Source of the DNA: Alphaproteobacteria bacterium UBA3307
GTDB lineage: Bacteria; Pseudomonadota; Alphaproteobacteria; RF32; CAG-239
DNA length: 8,949 nucleotides
Direction: 5' to 3'
Assembly (NCBI GenBank): GCA_002361365.1
Contig: DEST01000039.1
Location: 1 to 8,949 of the forward strand
Shown: positions 1-6,153 of the stretch, one piece after another
Numbering within the stretch: position 1 is the first letter of the stretch
Layout of the letters: the number at the start of each line of letters is the position of its first letter
The notes under the pieces: generated by a model
What the model was told of the DNA's origin: nothing
The model's input: only the letters and a program-made list of their open reading frames with translations
The model's database searches: none
Program-made: the position numbers and the translations under genes

Positions 1-620
1 CATAATAAGCCGCACCAAAATAAATGTTGCATATTTACGCAAAGATGATTACGTAAAATCACCGCAATACCTATTGCCATAATCCAATCCATCAGCGCAT
101 GATGGTCCGGACGCGAAAAATCAAAGGCACCGGTTAATTTTATCAGTATAAAAATTACAATAAGTGTAAAGAGCAAAAAACAGATGTTTTGATTTTTAAG
201 AGGTGGTAAATAGGGTTTTATTCCCCATAAAATTGTAATGACAGTTAATATCATAAACAATGGCGAAAAAAGCATTCCTCCATAAAATATTGCTTCTTTG
301 AGCGGCATAAAAGGCATAAGAGGTGCTGCTAAAATCAGCCAAATCACATCGCAAATTCGGGTAAAATGCAGAACGAATCCTACAGAGGGATTAAAATACG
401 GAAACATTTTTTCGCGCCACTGAAAATCGTTAAGCCAATCAAGAATACGCAGTGCACGTGTATAGCTATCGGTACTAACATAAAACAATTCACCGTATTG
501 TAAATAAAACATTCCACATTGTACAAGCGAAACCAGAGCAGTTAATAAAAACGCCGACAAAATATAATGATTGAACATAAGATTAAGTAATTTATGAGTG
601 TAATTTTGCGCAGAGAACAT
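1..620 (-). CDS. GT-C-like polytopic membrane protein, partial (3' end beyond left edge)
   Basis: An open frame reads leftward from ATG at 620-618 for 206 codons without a stop and leaves the window, so only the N-terminal part is visible. It is strongly hydrophobic, with likely membrane segments near residues 18-38, 90-107, 112-133, 145-164 and 175-190. Between the first two is a loop with D51-S52-x-x-R55, then a tract with F73, P74, N77, P78 and H85. A later loop carries RPDHH at 170-174. This arrangement (acidic DSxxR near the start, NP tract, later DHH) resembles the STT3/GT-C class of lipid-linked-sugar transferases and related alphaproteobacterial membrane proteins. The start overlaps the mtnN stop by one base (TAATG), with AAAGG seven bases upstream, so it is probably co-translated with mtnN. 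Substrate and exact family cannot be decided from a partial protein; GT-C membership is an inference from motif layout. Confidence 0.75.
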   Translation of the reverse strand, partial: MFSAQNYTHKLLNLMFNHYILSAFLLTALVSLVQCGMFYLQYGELFYVSTDSYTRALRILDWLNDFQWREKMFPYFNPSVGFVLHFTRICDVIWLILAAPLMPFMPLKEAIFYGGMLFSPLFMILTVITILWGIKPYLPPLKNQNICFLLFTLIVIFILIKLTGAFDFSRPDHHALMDWIMAIGIAVILRNHLCVNMQHLFWCGLL

Positions 621-1288
621 TACATAACCTTTAGAATCTCTTGCAATACATAAATGGAGTGTTGAGGAGCATTTTGCCAAAAACCGGCATATTGCTCGGC
701 GTGATTTTCACTGCCCGGAACATCGCTGATTTGACGTACAGATAGCAGAGGCACATTATACAAATAACAAGTGTGCGCGATTGCGGCGCTTTCCATATCT
801 ACAGCCAATGCAGTAGGAAATTTAGATTTGATATCTTGCAGCATTTCCGCTTTTTCTACAAAATAATCTCCGCAACAGAGCAAGCCTTGTCGATATTGCG
901 GTAATTTTGCCATCAGCGCCGGCGCACTGTGATATATTTCCGGCATACCCTGCATTTGTCCGTATTTATAGGGTTTACCACACCATACATCATGATATAC
1001 GATATCAGCTCCGACTACAAAATCTCCGATATTTAAGGAGGTATCCAATCCTCCGGAAATACCGATATTTAATATTGTTTCAGCCTTAAAAATATTGATT
1101 AAATCAGCAGTACACAAAGCCGCATTGACTTTGCCCATTCCGGAAATAACTGCCGTAATGACTTTATTGTCGACAACTCCGGTATAAAAAGTGCGTTGAT
1201 GCAGTGTTTTTTGTTGCAAATTCTTTAACAAGGCGGCAAAGAATTTCATTTCCGCGTCCATTGCAAACATCAGCCCGATATGTTTCAT
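620..1288 (-). CDS. mtnN: 5'-methylthioadenosine/S-adenosylhomocysteine nucleosidase
   Basis: This cytosolic enzyme hydrolyses the glycosidic bond of MTA and SAH, releasing adenine and the thioribose or ribosyl-homocysteine. It clears by-products of SAM-dependent methylation and polyamine synthesis. The 222-residue length fits the family (E. coli MtnN is 232). Visible landmarks are the N-terminal FAMDAEM with E13 as the expected catalytic glutamate, SGMGKVNAA (49-57), GISGG (76-80), the VDMES block with M165-E166 that contacts ribose, and ISDVPGS with D189 as the expected general acid. The start at 1288 is supported by AAGGAG (minus strand, 1296-1301) seven bases upstream. It is divergent from metK, which makes SAM, and its stop overlaps the start of the following membrane-protein gene. 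Family assignment is secure. A broader nucleosidase role, such as on 5'-deoxyadenosine, is possible and is known for some members. Confidence 0.93.
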   Translation of the reverse strand: MKHIGLMFAMDAEMKFFAALLKNLQQKTLHQRTFYTGVVDNKVITAVISGMGKVNAALCTADLINIFKAETILNIGISGGLDTSLNIGDFVVGADIVYHDVWCGKPYKYGQMQGMPEIYHSAPALMAKLPQYRQGLLCCGDYFVEKAEMLQDIKSKFPTALAVDMESAAIAHTCYLYNVPLLSVRQISDVPGSENHAEQYAGFWQNAPQHSIYVLQEILKVM

Positions 1289-1309
1289 ATTATTTCTCCT
1301 TATGCTTTG

Positions 1310-1337
1310 AGTATAGTACAGATAAAGCTAAGCGCAA
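1310..1337 (-). promoter_or_regulatory. Candidate promoter for mtnN
   Basis: On the minus strand a TATACT -10 box (1310-1315) is preceded, with a 16-base spacer, by a poor -35 hexamer TTGCGC (1332-1337). Transcription would start near 1303, leaving a short leader of about 15 bases that contains the AAGGAG ribosome binding site. The -10 is good and the -35 weak, so the call rests mainly on position. Confidence 0.4.
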
Positions 1338-1346
1338 CAATAAATC

Positions 1347-1374
1347 TTGACAATGTGAATAAATAATTTATAAC
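1347..1374 (+). promoter_or_regulatory. Promoter for metK
   Basis: A perfect -35 TTGACA (1347-1352) is followed after 16 bases by TATAAC (1369-1374). The predicted transcription start near 1381 gives a leader of about 77 bases. That is enough to hold both the near-palindrome at 1383-1403 and the complete riboswitch-like pseudoknot. It is back-to-back with the candidate mtnN promoter, with only about 10 bases between the -35 boxes. Confidence 0.62.
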
Positions 1375-1382
1375 AAATATCG

Positions 1383-1403
1383 TTATGGAAAATTTTACCA
1401 TAA
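1383..1403. repeat. 21-bp near-palindrome at the metK transcription start
   Basis: TTATGG (1383-1388) and CCATAA (1398-1403) are exact inverted repeats around an AAAATTTTA core. The whole element is a perfect dyad except for one unpaired A at 1397. It sits just downstream of the predicted transcription start and touches the first base of riboswitch stem P1. It could be a repressor operator in DNA or a small hairpin in the leader RNA. Symmetry of this size is suggestive, but AT-rich DNA gives such sites by chance. Confidence 0.45.
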
Positions 1404-1450
1404 ATGTGGATTTAACCGAATTGTCCAGCATTAAATGGACTAAACAGGAG
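1403..1450 (+). promoter_or_regulatory. SAM-II/SAM-V-type riboswitch in the metK leader
   Basis: The leader carries GATTTAACCG (1409-1418), followed by ATTG, then AAATG (1433-1437) and CTAAA just before the ribosome binding site. This is the order and spelling of the conserved SAM-II core. It folds as an H-type pseudoknot. P1 is AATGT (1403-1407) with GCATT (1428-1432), including one G-U pair. P2 is GTCCA (1423-1427) with TGGAC (1436-1440), a perfect 5 bp. Loop 1 is the conserved GATTTAACC tract, and loop 3 is only AAA (1433-1435), shorter than the SAM-II example I recall. AGGAG (1446-1450) lies six bases after P2, so SAM binding would plausibly hide the ribosome binding site and lower metK translation. 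The gene downstream makes SAM, which fits feedback control. Whether it belongs to SAM-II or the related SAM-V is undecided. Confidence 0.82.
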
Positions 1451-1457
1451 AAAAAAT

Positions 1458-2459
1458 ATGATAAAAACAGCAGAATATGTGTCTTTAGGACATCCGGATA
1501 AAATTGCCGATTATATTACCAGCTACATTTTAGACCGACTTATTGAGCAAGATGACGCAACGCGCTATGCGGTAGAAGTAATGGTTAAAGACAATACCGT
1601 GGTTTTGGGCGGAGAAATTTGTTCAAAAGTGCAAAATGCGCCGTATGAAGAATATGTAAAGGCCTCATTACGTGAAATCGGATATGACGAACGTTATGCC
1701 GATATTTGGGGAAATAAAGCAATTGACGTGCGTCAAGTTAAGGTGCTTAATTTGATAGGCAACCAGTCGTGCGAAATTGCACAAGGTGTAAAAAATGATG
1801 GCTGGGGTGATCAAGGAGTGTTTGTCGGATACGCTTGCAAAGGCGAAGAATATCTGAATCGGGAACTATTTTTGGCGCGAAAACTTAATCGCGCACTTTA
1901 TAAAAAAGCTCGTCAAAGCAATAATTTAGGATTAGATATTAAAACGCAAATTACAATAGATGATAGCGGTCATATATTGACAGCAATAGTGGCGATTCCG
2001 ATGCTGCAACCTGAAAATATGTACACTTATGTTTCCGAGGTATTAGATGAAACACCTGAGCAAATTATTGTCAATGGGGCAGGGGATTACAGCACACACT
2101 CAAGTATTGCCGATTGCGGGATAACGGGGCGCAAATTGGCGGTTGATTTTTATTCTACAGCGTGCGCAATAGGCGGCGGTTCTCCTTGGACAAAGGACGC
2201 AAGTAAAGCTGATTTGACACTAAATTTATATGCACGTCGTTTAGCGGTGGATAATCTGGCGGATAATGATGAAATATGGGTGTATCTTTCCTCTTGTATC
2301 GGCAAATCGGAATTGCCAAGTGCGGTATTGAAATATCGAAAAGGGGATATTTGGGGCGAGCGTAATTTAACGGTGGAAAGCAGACCGTCTATGTTGGTTA
2401 AAAAATTGGGGCTAAATAAGCCGGTATATGCTGCTTTGTGCCGTAACGGTTTAGTGTAA
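1458..2459 (+). CDS. metK: S-adenosylmethionine synthetase, short divergent form
   Basis: It forms S-adenosylmethionine from methionine and ATP in the cytosol. Family landmarks appear in order: GHPDKIAD (11-18), the K+/methionine-site glutamate equivalent E40, GGE (51-53), WGDQG (116-120), K162 in a DIKTQIT strand, DCGITGRK (219-226), and GGGSPWTKDASKAD (239-252). The last matches the usual GGGAFSGKDPSKVD phosphate-binding loop and keeps both lysines (K246, K250) and the terminal aspartate. The protein is 333 residues against about 384 for E. coli MetK. The shortening comes from trimmed internal loops and a C-terminus ending at RNGLV, without the usual tail after the HFGR region. All catalytic residues I can align are kept, so it is probably active. 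The start follows AGGAG by seven bases, and that site is part of the riboswitch. A second, full-length metK elsewhere in the genome cannot be excluded. Confidence 0.9.
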   Translation: MIKTAEYVSLGHPDKIADYITSYILDRLIEQDDATRYAVEVMVKDNTVVLGGEICSKVQNAPYEEYVKASLREIGYDERYADIWGNKAIDVRQVKVLNLIGNQSCEIAQGVKNDGWGDQGVFVGYACKGEEYLNRELFLARKLNRALYKKARQSNNLGLDIKTQITIDDSGHILTAIVAIPMLQPENMYTYVSEVLDETPEQIIVNGAGDYSTHSSIADCGITGRKLAVDFYSTACAIGGGSPWTKDASKADLTLNLYARRLAVDNLADNDEIWVYLSSCIGKSELPSAVLKYRKGDIWGERNLTVESRPSMLVKKLGLNKPVYAALCRNGLV

Positions 2460-2647
2460 CTTAACAATAAACAGATTAAAATATGACACTATCGTGTGAG
2501 ATATATATAGATAAACTCTTTTTAAAAATCGAATCGGAGCAATAGAATAAAATAATGTTAAAACAGATAGTTAATTGACTTTGATATTTGTTTGAATTTT
2601 GCTTCGATAAACTTGGTGTATTTTTTTATAAAATTATCCTTTAGTTG

Positions 2648-2679
2648 CATATTGACATATTTCTTGAAATATCAATATG
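2648..2679. repeat. Bulged hairpin/palindrome
   Basis: CATATTGA (2648-2655) pairs with TCAATATG (2672-2679), and TATTTC (2658-2663) pairs with GAAATA (2666-2671). This gives 13-14 bp of symmetry with a CA bulge on the left arm. It contains a TTGACA hexamer (2652-2657) and overlaps TATGTT (2676-2681, 18-base spacing), so it may be an operator over a promoter. No T-run follows, so it is not a normal terminator. Confidence 0.45.
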
Positions 2680-2743
2680 TTATAAATACGCGTAAAAATA
2701 ATACAATTTTAAATCTTGAATATTATAAATTGCATTATAAAAT

Positions 2744-2770
2744 TTGACGTGTTGAGGGTATTTTTATAAT
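2744..2770 (+). promoter_or_regulatory. Candidate promoter for the cold-shock gene
   Basis: TTGACG (2744-2749) is followed by a perfect TATAAT (2765-2770), but with a 15-base spacer, which is short. A start near 2777 would give a leader of about 170 bases before the cold-shock start codon. This is similar to the long leaders of cspA-type mRNAs. Other TATAAA-like boxes occur in this AT-rich stretch, so the assignment is tentative. Confidence 0.42.
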
Positions 2771-2804
2771 TTTTAGCATAATAAAATACTTTCAATATTG
2801 GGCG

Positions 2805-2871
2805 TAATCAAAACACGATAAAGCGGTTATTTACTGGTTGATATTTGCTGCTTATGTCTTTGTTTTGATTA
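2805..2871 (+). repeat. Inverted repeat in the cold-shock mRNA leader
   Basis: TAATCAAAAC (2805-2814) is the exact reverse complement of GTTTTGATTA (2862-2871), with 47 bases between the arms. In the RNA it would close a large stem-loop shortly before the ribosome binding sites of the cold-shock gene. A long-range leader stem fits temperature-dependent folding as in cspA mRNA, but that role is an inference from position only. Confidence 0.45.
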
Positions 2872-2946
2872 TATTTTATTAACATTTGAACTTTAAGGAC
2901 ATTTAATATGAACTTGAATTTCAAACTTTTTAAGGAGAACAAAACA

Positions 2947-3150
2947 ATGTTAACCGGTACTGTAAAATGGTTTAATACGCGTAAAGGATACGGATTTATT
3001 CAGCCCTCTGATGGCGGCAAAGATATTTTTGTTCACGTCACCAAGCTTGAAGAAAAGGGTATCAGACGCCTTTATGAAGGACAACACGTCAGTTATGAGC
3101 CTTATGATGACAGAGGACGCGTTGCCGCCGGAAGCATCGTTTTGCTTTAA
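2947..3150 (+). CDS. Cold-shock-domain protein (CspA family)
   Basis: This small cytosolic single-stranded RNA/DNA-binding protein of 67 residues is likely an RNA chaperone. It is a single cold-shock domain: TGTVKWFN, then the RNP1-type KGYGFI and RNP2-type DIFVHV, ending VAAGSIVLL. The start at 2947 gives the canonical family N-terminus and has AAGGAG (2932-2937) nine bases upstream. An in-frame ATG at 2908 with its own AAGGA (2895-2899) would add 13 residues (MNLNFKLFKENKT) not typical of the family. It may be a second start or a translated leader that passes over the main ribosome binding site. The leader is probably long with an inverted repeat. The gene stands alone, with no partner nearby. 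The family call is firm; which Csp paralogue is unknown, and not all are cold-inducible. Confidence 0.9.
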   Translation: MLTGTVKWFNTRKGYGFIQPSDGGKDIFVHVTKLEEKGIRRLYEGQHVSYEPYDDRGRVAAGSIVLL

Positions 3151-3177
3151 CTCTTTTCTTCAATAAGTATTACTCGT

Positions 3178-3202
3178 AATAGTCTGCTTTTACTATTTTT
3201 TT
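3178..3202 (+). terminator. Weak terminator candidate after the cold-shock gene
   Basis: AATAGT (3178-3183) pairs with ACTATT (3192-3197) around an 8-base loop, followed by a run of Ts to 3202. The stem is short and AT-rich, so termination here would be inefficient. The stronger signal for this transcript is at 3288-3325. Confidence 0.3.
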
Positions 3203-3287
3203 ACACATTTTTATAAAATGACGATAAAATTTAGTAATGGCAACTTTTGAGTTTTTTATATCCATAAACTACATATTACACCAAACC

Positions 3288-3325
3288 GAGCACTGATATT
3301 ATTTTTAATTTCAGTGCTCTTTTGT
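3288..3325 (+). terminator. Intrinsic terminator of the cold-shock transcript
   Basis: A perfect 9-bp stem, GAGCACTGA (3288-3296) with TCAGTGCTC (3311-3319), is followed by TTTTGTT. After one T-T mismatch the stem can extend by ATT/AAT. The T-run lies only on the plus-strand side, so it ends rightward transcription and shields the minus-strand remnant that follows. It is about 138 bases beyond the cold-shock stop codon. Confidence 0.75.
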
Positions 3326-3337
3326 TACATTTTATCC

Positions 3338-3820
3338 TTATATCTCGGTATTGCGCACCACCTCATTTATCCCGTCGCTTTCCGCAGCCCTTGTACTGTC
3401 ATTCTCGCCTGTACTGTCATTCTTGGGCGCGTCAGCGAACCGAGAATCTCTTGCAGAACCGGCTCTAACCTTCGGCTCCGGCAATTCTCCTGTGGTCATC
3501 GAGCGGAAAAAACGCACCGCGTCGTCGCTTAATTCCACATTCAGCTCGTTGATGTCGTTATAAACCTCTTTAAGCCACTTGTCATAATCATCAAACGCGC
3601 CTTTAATTATCGGTGTCGGCAAATCGCCTTGCAACAAATAAGCCTCATAACCGCGGGCAAATTTCTCGTGCTGATTGCGATATATCCGTGTCTGCGTCGG
3701 CTTTACTCCGAGCCAATCGGCAATCACATTCCAACGGTTGCGATATTTTTCGCTGGCGGCACCGGAGCGCTCCAACTCTTTGGCAATATACGCTTGACAT
3801 TGCTTAGATTTCGTCTTAAC
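3338..3820 (-). pseudogene. Remnant of a phage/mobile-element large polyvalent protein
   Basis: The open frame runs leftward from just after a TAA (3821-3823) to a TAA at 3338-3340, about 160 codons. It has no ATG near its beginning; the only start-like codon in a useful place is TTG at 3775, which has no good ribosome binding site. Homology-like sequence seems to begin before it (AYIAKELERSG). The protein carries WNVIADWLGV, then NQHEKFARGYEAYLLQGDLP, then a segment with FDDYDKWLKEVYNDI and LNVELSDD, and ends in a polar low-complexity tail. This resembles the C-terminal part of long polyvalent proteins of phages and conjugative elements that contain HEKFARGFEAYL-type blocks. The DNA is visibly more GC-rich than its flanks. 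I read it as a 5'-truncated scar of an integrated element. The frame has stayed open, so a recent arrival or residual function is possible. The family is recalled from motif similarity only. Confidence 0.6.
3392..3427. repeat. 18-bp tandem duplication inside the remnant
   Basis: TGTACTGTCATTCT occurs at 3392-3405 and again at 3410-3423, a period of 18 bases with differences only in the last four positions of the unit. On the minus strand it encodes a doubled NDST motif (KNDSTGENDST) in the polar tail of the remnant. It looks like replication slippage. Confidence 0.7.
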
Positions 3821-3821
3821 T
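3794..3821 (+). promoter_or_regulatory. Candidate promoter for the U32 gene
   Basis: A perfect TTGACA (3794-3799) is followed after 16 bases by a weak TTAACT (3816-3821). Transcription would start near 3828, about 20 bases before the ATG at 3850. The -35 lies within the open part of the minus-strand mobile-element remnant, so the promoter may have come in with, or been formed by, that insertion. Confidence 0.42.
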
Positions 3822-3849
3822 TAGCACTAAACTACAAAAGGATTATCTG

Positions 3850-6120
3850 ATGAAAAAACAAGAATTGTTGGCACCGGCCGGCGATGTAGAGGCCGGTTAT
3901 GCTGCGCTTTATTACGGCGCAGATGCCGTGTATTTGGGTTTATCTAAGTTTTCGGCACGGGCAACCGCCACCAATTTTGATGCCGATACTCTTGATACTT
4001 TTACTGCGTATGCTCATAGCCTGAAACGTAAGGTGTATGTTGCTCTCAATACGGTTTTACAAGAAAGTGAGTTACCGGATTTGCTGGAAAGTTTGGATAT
4101 TTGCACCCATTGTAACGTGGACGGACTGATTATTCAGGATTTAGGAGTGGCGCGTGTAATGCGTGAGCAGTATCCGCGGTTTGAAATGCACGCCAGTACG
4201 CAAATGGCCGTACACAACAAAGAAGGTGCATTGTTTTTACAAAAAATGGGATTTAAACGAGTTGTGTTGGCGCGAGAGTTGACAAAGGCAGAAATCAAAG
4301 AAATCGCAGCTATTCCCAATTTGGAAACAGAGGCTTTTATTCATGGCGCATTATGCTATTCTTACAGCGGATTGTGCCAATTTTCCGCCATCGAATACGG
4401 ACGTAGCGCTAATCGCGGAAAATGCTTGTATCCGTGTAGAGCCGCGTTTATGTGTAATGGTCAGAAAAATCATTTGTTTTCAATGAAAGATATGGCTCTA
4501 TGTGAAGATGTGCTTGATATGCCGGTAGATTCTCTTAAAATCGAAGGACGGAAAAAATCTGCACTTTATGTGGCGGCTGTAACCGACTATTATCGCGGTA
4601 TTTTGGACGGTAAAGGAGCTGATGCGCACAAAGAAGAAAATATAAAACAAATTTTTTCGCGTCCGTGGTGCAAATTTCATTTCAATGGCAAAGATAAAGC
4701 CGTGATTGACCGAAATTTTGTCGGTCATCGCGGATTGTTAATCGGCGTGGTAGAAAGCGTGACACACGGCAAATTGCGCTTTGTGACCAATCATACGGTT
4801 GCGCGTTATGACGGTTTACAAATTGATGCGATAGGCGATGAAAAACCATTCGGATTTTCGATACAAAAACTTTATGTGGGTAAAAAAAGTGTGTTTGAGG
4901 CACTTAGCGGTAATATGGTGGAAATCGAGCTTCCTCAAGGGTATCCGCATTTGCAAAAAGGTGATAGAGTATATCTGGCATCTTCCAGTGCGGTAAAAGG
5001 AGCTTATCACTATGATAAACCTAAACGAAATATATTTCGCAATAACAATGAAATAGACGTAATTGTTGATGTATGTAAAAATAAAATAACAGCAACTTGC
5101 GGAGATTATTCTGCTTGTATAAAAGGCGACTTTGCATCGGCTAAAAATCCGCAAAAAAGCACGGAAGCCATTACAAACGCATTTACCAAAACCGGTGATA
5201 CAACTTTTAAATTACACTCATTACTTATTGAAAATAAAGAAAATTTATTTACTCCTGCATCATTGTTGAATGACTTACGGCGCGATTTATACGCTAAAAT
5301 AAAAGTTTCGGAATTTCAAGGTCAATTGCCACTGATTACAACTCGCCTCAAAGCTAAAGAAAAACCTCGCTTCGTAATTAAAGTTGATGATATCAACTAC
5401 TTGAAATTACTTGATTTAAATGACTTTTCTGAGATTATATTCGCACTTTCTCCACAGAGTGATATTACCGAATTGTATAAATTACCTAAAAATAAAGTTC
5501 GTATTGCTTTGCCGGCGGTATGTCGTCATCCCAATATATACGCAGATGTGGTTCATCGTTTGCTTGACGGCGGATATCGAAAATGGGAAGTGGCTAATTA
5601 TTGGGGACTTGAATTTTTGCCGATAAATCAATTAGATGTTAGCTTTGATTCTTCGCTTTATATGCTTAACACCCAAGCGATTGCTATGGCTGCTCAAATT
5701 GGCGCTTCACAAATTACATTATCACTTGAAGATACTAAACTAAACATAAGTAATATAATAGAAAAATCAATATTAAAAACTTCATTGATAATCTATCAAG
5801 ATGTTCCTTTATTTACAAGTGTCGGCTGTATTCGCAACAATGACTGTAAGCATTGCTCAAATCAACCTATATGGTTTGATTTAGAGCGAGATGGACGTAT
5901 TTTTATGGCACTATCTAAGGATTGTCAGATGTTGGTGTTTGATGCAAAACCTTATTGTATAGCGCAAGAAGCCAACAATTTGTCGCCTGATTTTTTCCGA
6001 ATGGATTTTGTAAATTGCCGATATTCTCCGAAAAATGTAAAAGAAATAGTTGATAATTTACTTAAATTTAACAATGTATCTAATTGTATAAAGGGGAATT
6101 TTTTAAATAATAATATATAG
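3850..6120 (+). CDS. U32-family protein, RlhA/YdcP-like, long form
   Basis: The 756-residue protein matches the U32 'peptidase' group, whose E. coli member RlhA (YdcP) hydroxylates C2501 of 23S rRNA. Other members act in tRNA or ubiquinone hydroxylation. The N-terminal barrel begins ELLAPAGDVEAGYAAL, with GADAVYLG and later MHASTQMA. The U32 signature is HGALCYSYSGLCQFSA with RSANRGKCLYPCR, giving four cysteines C169, C176, C192 and C196, the expected iron-sulfur ligands. KIEGR near residue 231 is also typical. A middle collagenase-like domain (roughly 380-510) follows. The C-terminal third has a further cysteine group C660, C666, C669 (GCIRNNDCKHC), which E. coli RlhA lacks as I recall it. 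AAAGGA (3837-3842) lies seven bases before the ATG. It appears to be a single-gene unit with its own promoter. RNA hydroxylation is the most likely role by family; true protease activity is doubtful. Confidence 0.85.
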   Translation: MKKQELLAPAGDVEAGYAALYYGADAVYLGLSKFSARATATNFDADTLDTFTAYAHSLKRKVYVALNTVLQESELPDLLESLDICTHCNVDGLIIQDLGVARVMREQYPRFEMHASTQMAVHNKEGALFLQKMGFKRVVLARELTKAEIKEIAAIPNLETEAFIHGALCYSYSGLCQFSAIEYGRSANRGKCLYPCRAAFMCNGQKNHLFSMKDMALCEDVLDMPVDSLKIEGRKKSALYVAAVTDYYRGILDGKGADAHKEENIKQIFSRPWCKFHFNGKDKAVIDRNFVGHRGLLIGVVESVTHGKLRFVTNHTVARYDGLQIDAIGDEKPFGFSIQKLYVGKKSVFEALSGNMVEIELPQGYPHLQKGDRVYLASSSAVKGAYHYDKPKRNIFRNNNEIDVIVDVCKNKITATCGDYSACIKGDFASAKNPQKSTEAITNAFTKTGDTTFKLHSLLIENKENLFTPASLLNDLRRDLYAKIKVSEFQGQLPLITTRLKAKEKPRFVIKVDDINYLKLLDLNDFSEIIFALSPQSDITELYKLPKNKVRIALPAVCRHPNIYADVVHRLLDGGYRKWEVANYWGLEFLPINQLDVSFDSSLYMLNTQAIAMAAQIGASQITLSLEDTKLNISNIIEKSILKTSLIIYQDVPLFTSVGCIRNNDCKHCSNQPIWFDLERDGRIFMALSKDCQMLVFDAKPYCIAQEANNLSPDFFRMDFVNCRYSPKNVKEIVDNLLKFNNVSNCIKGNFLNNNI

Positions 6121-6153
6121 CGTATTAAATAGGTATTTTTATATATCTGGAAT

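Larger units (their letters stand above)
2460..2946. other. AT-rich gene-free region between metK and the cold-shock gene
   Basis: I find no convincing reading frame on either strand here. The DNA is markedly AT-rich. No strong GC-stemmed terminator follows metK. A weak 9-bp dyad, AAACAGATA (2561-2569) with TATTTGTTT (2585-2593), is the only candidate. The right half holds a bulged hairpin (2648-2679), a candidate promoter (2744-2770) and a 10-bp inverted repeat (2805-2871) that would lie in the cold-shock mRNA leader. A small RNA could sit in the left half, for example from TTGACA at 2652 with TATGTT at 2676, but nothing proves it. Confidence 0.55.

Noticed and set aside
907..1089. Plus-strand 60-codon frame inside mtnN
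   Set aside because: It lies antisense to a well-supported gene, shows no recognisable domain and has no good ribosome binding site.
2150..2467. Minus-strand 105-codon frame antisense to the 3' part of metK
   Set aside because: metK is certain by motif and this frame looks like a shadow of its codon pattern; no domain is recognisable.
2470..2530. Small dyad ACAC/GTGT after metK as a terminator
   Set aside because: Only four pairs and the nearest T-run is too far away to form a proper intrinsic terminator.
3314..3850. Several short plus-strand frames (from 3314, 3351, 3613 and 3629)
   Set aside because: They lie opposite the minus-strand remnant, which has recognisable protein-like sequence; these frames read as low-quality translations with no start signals.
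4134..5154. Minus-strand frames inside the U32 gene
   Set aside because: Shadows of a long, motif-supported gene; no domains or ribosome binding sites.
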